Notes under the pieces: model-generated
Databases searched by the model: none
Told to the model about the DNA's origin: nothing
The model's input: the letters and a program-made list of their open reading frames with translations, nothing else
In this document: one piece after another, positions 5,338 to 8,475 of the stretch
Layout of the letters: each line of letters starts with the position of its first letter
How positions within the stretch are numbered: the first letter of the stretch is position 1
Origin: Sporichthyaceae bacterium
GTDB taxonomy: Bacteria; Actinomycetota; Actinomycetes; JACCUZ01
DNA length: 8,475 bases
NCBI GenBank assembly: GCA_013698395.1
Contig: JACCUZ010000109.1
Coordinates: 1-8,475, forward strand
Reading direction: 5' to 3'
Position numbers and translations under genes: made by a program

Positions 5338-6480
5338 TTATCGCCCGGCCAGCGCGGCGCCGACGACCCTCAGCCCGTCGAGGTCGTGGATGTCCCCGGG
5401 TTGGGCAGCGACATCGACGACCGCCACCCGCGGGTGCGCCGCCGTGAACCGCCTGCGCAGAGACTGCTCCCGCTCGATCATCCGCATCCGCTCGGCGTGC
5501 AGTCGCAGGATCGCGGTTGCCAAGGGATGCTTCCTGGCCTCCTCCAGCGTCTCTGCGCCGGCGGCGGCGCGTGCAGCGGACAGACTGGCGGCACCGGTGA
5601 CGTGCACCCGGTTGAGCACCAATCCGGCAAGCGGCATCCTCTCCTCGCGGAGCCGCTCTACGAAGTACGAAGCCTCGCGCAGCGCATCGCGCTCGGGTGC
5701 TGCGACGACGACGAACTTCGTGCCCCGCGCTTGCAGCAGCTGGAACGTCGAGTCGGCGCGCTCCCGGAACCCGCCGAACATCGTGTCCAGCGCCGCGATG
5801 AAGGCCTGCAGGTCCTTGAGCACCTGCGCACCCAGCACCCTGGTGAGCACCGCGGTCATCGTGCCGAGCCCCGCACCGAGCACCTTGAGATACGCCCGGC
5901 CTCCGGTCTTGGCGCTTCCCATGAGCACCCGGATGAAGCGCCCGTCGAGGAAGGACCCGAGCCGCTTGGGCGCATCGAGGAAGTCCAGCGCCGACCGGCT
6001 CGGCGGGGTGTCGACGATGATCAGGTCCCAGCGGTCCTCGGCGCGAAGCTGCCCCAGCTTCTCCATTGCCATGTACTCCTGCGTGCCGGAGAAGCTCGAG
6101 GACAGGGACTGGTAGAACGGGTTGTCCAAGATCGCCTGAGCGCGCTCGGGGGTGGAGTGGGCGATCACCACCTCGTCGAAGGTTTGCTTCATGTCCAGCA
6201 TCATCGCGTCGAGCGATCCGCCGTTGACCTCGTCGATCCCCTTGACCGTACGAGGGGTGTTGTCCAGCGCCTCCAGGCCCAACGACTGAGCCAGCCGACG
6301 GGCCGGGTCGATGGTGAGCACGACGACGGTGCGCCCCTGCTCGGCGGCCCGCAGCCCAAGCGCGGCGGCCGTGGTCGTCTTGCCGACACCTCCCGCGCCG
6401 CAGCACACGACGATCCCGGTCGCCCGATCGGCGATGACCTCGTCCAGGTCCAGCCCGACTCGCGGTTCACGCCGGGTCAT
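5338..6480 (-). CDS. ArsA/GET3-like ATPase, second subunit (Rv3680-type)
   Basis: A 380-residue soluble P-loop ATPase of the SIMIBI/ArsA-GET3 class. The Walker A is GAGGVGKTT (28-36), lacking the signature lysine found in typical ArsA/MinD proteins (GKGG); as far as I recall this substitution is a feature of this subfamily. VLTIDPARRLAQ follows the P-loop, and the switch-like block DTPPSRSALDFLDAP matches the ArsA DTAP region. The C-terminal half is Arg/Glu-rich and helical. No membrane segment is seen. The start is the ATG at 6480, which overlaps the TGA of the upstream ATPase as ATGA, indicating translational coupling and a joint complex; an in-frame start at 6498 would extend further into that gene. 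The M. tuberculosis pair Rv3679/Rv3680 is the closest remembered match and has been linked to tolerance of glycerol-derived stress. Arsenite transport is unlikely, since no ArsB or ArsR is nearby. The cargo is unknown. Confidence 0.92.
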   Translation of the reverse strand: MTRREPRVGLDLDEVIADRATGIVVCCGAGGVGKTTTAAALGLRAAEQGRTVVVLTIDPARRLAQSLGLEALDNTPRTVKGIDEVNGGSLDAMMLDMKQTFDEVVIAHSTPERAQAILDNPFYQSLSSSFSGTQEYMAMEKLGQLRAEDRWDLIIVDTPPSRSALDFLDAPKRLGSFLDGRFIRVLMGSAKTGGRAYLKVLGAGLGTMTAVLTRVLGAQVLKDLQAFIAALDTMFGGFRERADSTFQLLQARGTKFVVVAAPERDALREASYFVERLREERMPLAGLVLNRVHVTGAASLSAARAAAGAETLEEARKHPLATAILRLHAERMRMIEREQSLRRRFTAAHPRVAVVDVAAQPGDIHDLDGLRVVGAALAGR

Positions 6481-7466
6481 GCCATCCCCTGCCGGCAAAG
6501 CTGCTCCGCTAGGCGGTAGAGCCCACCGAGGTCCACTCCCTCGGCAAGCAGTGGTAGCTCGTAGGTCGGGCGGCCAAGCGCCTTGAGCGTGCGCCGCTCG
6601 CTCTTTTCCAGCGCGACCCGTTCGGCGTGCTCGGCTACTTCGGCGATGAGCGCGTCGACGGCCGCCGGGCGAACGCCAACGCCGGCGGCGGCGATCCCAG
6701 CAGCGACCGCCTCGCGGTCGAGTCCGCCCCTGGCGGCCGCTGTGAGGTCAGCCTGCCTGAGCAGCGGCGCGCGGACTGCGTTGACGACGATGCCCCCGAC
6801 CGGCAGCCTCGCCCCGACCAGGCCGACGAGGGCGTCGACCGTCTCCTGCACCGGCATCTCCTCGAGCAGGCTGACCAGGTGCACGGCGGTCTGGGGGGAG
6901 CGCAGCAGCGCCATGATCGAGTCGGCATGGCCGCGGATCGGGCCGACTCGGGCGAGGCCGGCCACCTCGGCGTTGACTTCCAGGAAGCGGATGATCCGGC
7001 CGGTGGGCGGCGCGTCCAGGACGACGGCGTCATAGACTGGCCGGCCTCTCGACGTACGGCGCACCGCCTCGTATACCTTGCCGGTGAGCAGGACGTCGCG
7101 CATCCCGGGCGCGATCGTCGTGGCGAAGTCGATTGCCCCGATCTTGCGCAGCGCACGCCCGGCGCGCCCGAGCCGGTAGAACATGTCGAGGTACTCCAGC
7201 AGCGCCTCCTCAGGGTCCACCGCCAGAGCGTGTACGTCGCCACCGGCCGGGCCGACGGCGACCTTCCGCTCCTCGTAGGGCAGGGGCGGTGCGTCGAAGA
7301 GCTGGGCGATGCCCTGGCGGTTCTCGACCTCGACCAGCAGCGTGCGGCGGCCTTCGCCGGCCAGCGCCAGTGCCAGCGCGGCGGCCACCGTGGTCTTGCC
7401 GGTGCCGCCCTTGCCGGTGACGACGTGCAGGCGGACGCCCTCCCAGTCAGACTCCGGGCTCACCAC
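6477..7466 (-). CDS. ArsA/GET3-like ATPase, first subunit (Rv3679-type)
   Basis: A 329-residue soluble ATPase and partner of the following gene. The deviant Walker A VTGKGGTGKTT (16-26) keeps the signature lysine at K19, in contrast to its partner. LLVEVENRQGIAQLFD follows it, and the switch-like motif is VVLDAPPTGRIIRFLEV. The repeated ATP-binding fold of classical ArsA is here split over two genes, and the pair probably forms a heterodimer (inference from the coupled 4-bp overlap and family precedent). The start is one of two adjacent GTG codons, 7466 or 7463. There is no ribosome binding site, but TACGCT ends 7 nt before 7466, so a leaderless start is favoured. The gene begins 25 bp after the alpha/beta hydrolase stop, so it may also be reached by read-through. 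A 17-bp palindrome lies about 30-46 bp upstream of the start. Confidence 0.92.
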   Translation of the reverse strand: MVSPESDWEGVRLHVVTGKGGTGKTTVAAALALALAGEGRRTLLVEVENRQGIAQLFDAPPLPYEERKVAVGPAGGDVHALAVDPEEALLEYLDMFYRLGRAGRALRKIGAIDFATTIAPGMRDVLLTGKVYEAVRRTSRGRPVYDAVVLDAPPTGRIIRFLEVNAEVAGLARVGPIRGHADSIMALLRSPQTAVHLVSLLEEMPVQETVDALVGLVGARLPVGGIVVNAVRAPLLRQADLTAAARGGLDREAVAAGIAAAGVGVRPAAVDALIAEVAEHAERVALEKSERRTLKALGRPTYELPLLAEGVDLGGLYRLAEQLCRQGMA

Positions 7467-7473
7467 AGCCGGG

Positions 7474-7479
7474 AGCGTA
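7474..7479 (-). promoter_or_regulatory. Candidate -10 for leaderless ATPase operon transcript
   Basis: TACGCT on the minus strand fits TANNNT and ends 7 nt before the GTG at 7466. No Shine-Dalgarno sequence is present. This would allow the two ATPase genes to be expressed independently of the upstream hydrolase. Confidence 0.45.
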
Positions 7480-7491
7480 ACCGCGGTCGGG

Positions 7492-8334
7492 TCACGACTC
7501 CCCTGGGGAGTCAGCCGGCCGGGTCAGCACCGCGACTGCGGCCAGCACGGTCGGCCAGGCCGATGACAGCGGGTCGATGAGCTCGTAGTGGTCGACACCG
7601 TCGAGGGCGTGGAGCGTCACGTCGTCCCCGAGTGCGGCTGCGGTCCCGGCGTACGCCCGGGACATGTCGACCGGCACCTCCTCGTCGCGGGTGCCATGGA
7701 CGAGCACCAGGGGCACGCCGATCGGCAGCAGCCCCGCCGGGCTCGTCAACCCGAGCCGCTCTGTGAGGCCGCGACCCCGGCCAGGGAGCAGCCGGCGAAC
7801 CGCGTGCCCTCCCAGGCCCCGACGACGGGCGTCGACCAGGTCCAGCACACCTGCGAGGGACACCACGCCGGCGACCGGCAGGGGGGAGCGTCGGCGCCAG
7901 GGCGACGCCTCCGGCAGCCGGTGACGGGCGGCGGCCCAGGCCGCGAGATGACCGCCGGCGGAGTGCCCGACCAGGACGGTGCACACCGGGTCGACGCCGG
8001 CCCCGACGGCGGCCCGGACGAGTGGAGGGACGGTGTCCGAGAGGAGCGCAACGTCGTCGAACGTGCCCGGCCAGCCGCCGCCGCGCATGCCGACCCGGCG
8101 GTACTCCACGGTGGCCACGACATAGCCGGCGTCGGCCAGCCCCGCGCTCTGCGCGGCCGCGTGCGCGCGGTCGTGCTCCGCCATCCAGAACCCCCCGTGG
8201 AGCACCACCAGCAGCGGCGCGGGGCCGGTGGCGGGGAGCCGGACGTCGACGAGATGTGCAGGGTCGGGCCCGTAGGCCAACGTGTCGTCGGGGGGCCGGG
8301 CCGGGCGGCGGAGCACGTCCCGGGAGTCGCCCAC
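7492..8334 (-). CDS. Alpha/beta hydrolase, esterase/arylformamidase-like
   Basis: A serine hydrolase of about 280 residues, probably cytosolic. The oxyanion-hole motif HGGFW (46-50), the nucleophile elbow GHSAGGH with S125, the acid D217 in HGTRDEEVP and H249 in DGVDHYELI form a complete triad. HGGxW plus the overall length resembles kynurenine formamidase and related small-ester hydrolases, but the substrate cannot be inferred; no tryptophan-degradation genes are near. The start is uncertain. GTG at 8334 precedes a family-like N-terminus (LRRPARPPDDTLAYG). GTG at 8316 is a shorter option, and an ATG at 8370 would add 12 residues and overlap the start codon of the divergent DUF4177 gene. No clear ribosome binding site favours any of them. 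It is transcribed toward the two ATPase genes with a 25-bp gap, so an operon is possible. I do not recall this gene at this place in mycobacteria. Confidence 0.88.
   Translation of the reverse strand: MGDSRDVLRRPARPPDDTLAYGPDPAHLVDVRLPATGPAPLLVVLHGGFWMAEHDRAHAAAQSAGLADAGYVVATVEYRRVGMRGGGWPGTFDDVALLSDTVPPLVRAAVGAGVDPVCTVLVGHSAGGHLAAWAAARHRLPEASPWRRRSPLPVAGVVSLAGVLDLVDARRRGLGGHAVRRLLPGRGRGLTERLGLTSPAGLLPIGVPLVLVHGTRDEEVPVDMSRAYAGTAAALGDDVTLHALDGVDHYELIDPLSSAWPTVLAAVAVLTRPADSPGES
7496..7512. repeat. 17-bp palindrome at the hydrolase 3' end
   Basis: GACTCCCC and GGGGAGTC form a perfect dyad around one base, lying within the last codons of the hydrolase gene and ending 2 bp before its stop codon. 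It is also about 30-46 bp upstream of the ATPase start, near the -35 position of the candidate leaderless promoter. It could be an operator for the ATPase genes or a short terminator hairpin for the hydrolase. Confidence 0.45.
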
Positions 8335-8356
8335 GGCGCCGAGTATCCGGGATGGG

Positions 8357-8362
8357 TACTGT
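8357..8362 (+). promoter_or_regulatory. Candidate -10 for leaderless DUF4177 gene
   Basis: TACTGT fits TANNNT and ends 6 nt before the ATG at 8369. No Shine-Dalgarno sequence lies at a usable distance. The spacing suits transcription starting at the initiation codon. Confidence 0.45.
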
Positions 8363-8368
8363 CCGCTC

Positions 8369-8475
8369 ATGACGAAGTGGGAGTACGCGACCGTGCCGCT
8401 GCTCGTGCACGCGACCAAGCAGATCCTCGACACCTGGGGCGAGGACGGCTGGGAGCTGGTGCAGGTGGTGCCCGG
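8369..8475 (+). CDS. DUF4177-type small protein, 5' part only
   Basis: The window ends after 35 complete codons. The visible N-terminus, MTKWEYATVPLLVHATKQIL followed by DTWGEDGWELVQVVP, matches the compact DUF4177 fold, whose hallmark is an initial K-W-E-Y strand and a later G-W-E-L. Full-length members are about 50-60 residues. The function is unknown. A protein of this type (Rv3678A) sits beside the ATPase pair in M. tuberculosis, so it belongs to the conserved block. The start codon lies head-to-head with a possible ATG of the hydrolase (CATG at 8368-8371), and a TACTGT -10 motif suggests a leaderless mRNA. Family recognition is from memory of these motifs. Confidence 0.85.
   Translation, partial: MTKWEYATVPLLVHATKQILDTWGEDGWELVQVVP

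Noticed and set aside
5386..6519. 377-codon plus-strand frame opposite the second ATPase
   Set aside because: It is an antisense shadow of a clear P-loop ATPase. The translation has no domain and no translation signal.
5338..7466. Arsenite efflux operon
   Set aside because: The ATPases are ArsA-like, but no ArsB/Acr3, ArsR, ArsD or ArsC is present and the synteny matches the mycobacterial paired ATPases of different function.
6627..7580. 317-codon plus-strand frame opposite the first ATPase
   Set aside because: It is an antisense shadow. It crosses the gene boundary into the hydrolase and shows no family motif.

Overview
This is a high-GC window with actinobacterial character. The diagnostic content is a WhiB-family iron-sulfur regulator, a PASTA-tailed class A penicillin-binding protein, a paired set of ArsA/GET3-like ATPases and strongly G/C-biased third codon positions. 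The order DUF4177 protein - ArsA-like ATPase - ArsA-like ATPase - WhiB - PonA2-type PBP - metallophosphoesterase matches, from memory, the Rv3678A-Rv3683 neighbourhood of Mycobacterium tuberculosis, including relative orientations (the two ATPases converge on whiB, and whiB diverges from ponA2). I read the chromosome as an actinomycete but cannot name the genus.

Layout. Positions 1-820 are poorly coding and look accessory: a decayed transposase N-terminus on the minus strand (about 196-372), one small ORF with an excellent ribosome binding site (463-633), a 12-bp tandem repeat (727-750) and a small inverted repeat. This stretch abuts the 3' end of a tRNA-Pro(CGG) gene (821-894, minus). From there the window is conserved core: a membrane-anchored metallophosphoesterase (911-1837, minus); a GatB/YqeY-domain gene (1897-2351, plus) broken by an apparent one-base deletion near 2243; the bifunctional PBP PonA2 (2365-4770, minus); a regulatory intergenic region (4771-4950) rich in palindromes; whiB4-like (4951-5262, plus); a strong bidirectional hairpin (5298-5328); two overlapping ArsA-like ATPase genes (5338-6480 and 6477-7466, minus); an alpha/beta hydrolase (7492-about 8334, minus); and the start of a DUF4177 protein (8369 to the window edge, plus).

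How the genes may work together. PonA2 polymerises and cross-links peptidoglycan, and the metallophosphoesterase and PonA2 both carry N-terminal membrane anchors. WhiB4-type proteins are redox-responsive Fe-S regulators, and the ATPase pair is a cytosolic two-subunit NTPase module whose mycobacterial counterparts are linked to stress handling. The conserved linkage suggests an envelope/redox-stress neighbourhood. That is inference, because no complex is shown by the sequence.

No CRISPR array, toxin-antitoxin pair, biosynthetic cluster or clearly new defence system is visible. The points most worth checking are the yqeY frameshift, the clustered palindromes and 5'UTR hairpin in front of whiB, three start codons that sit 6-7 nt after a TANNNT -10 motif (leaderless architecture), the head-to-head start codons at 8368-8371, and the accessory debris at the tRNA 3' end.
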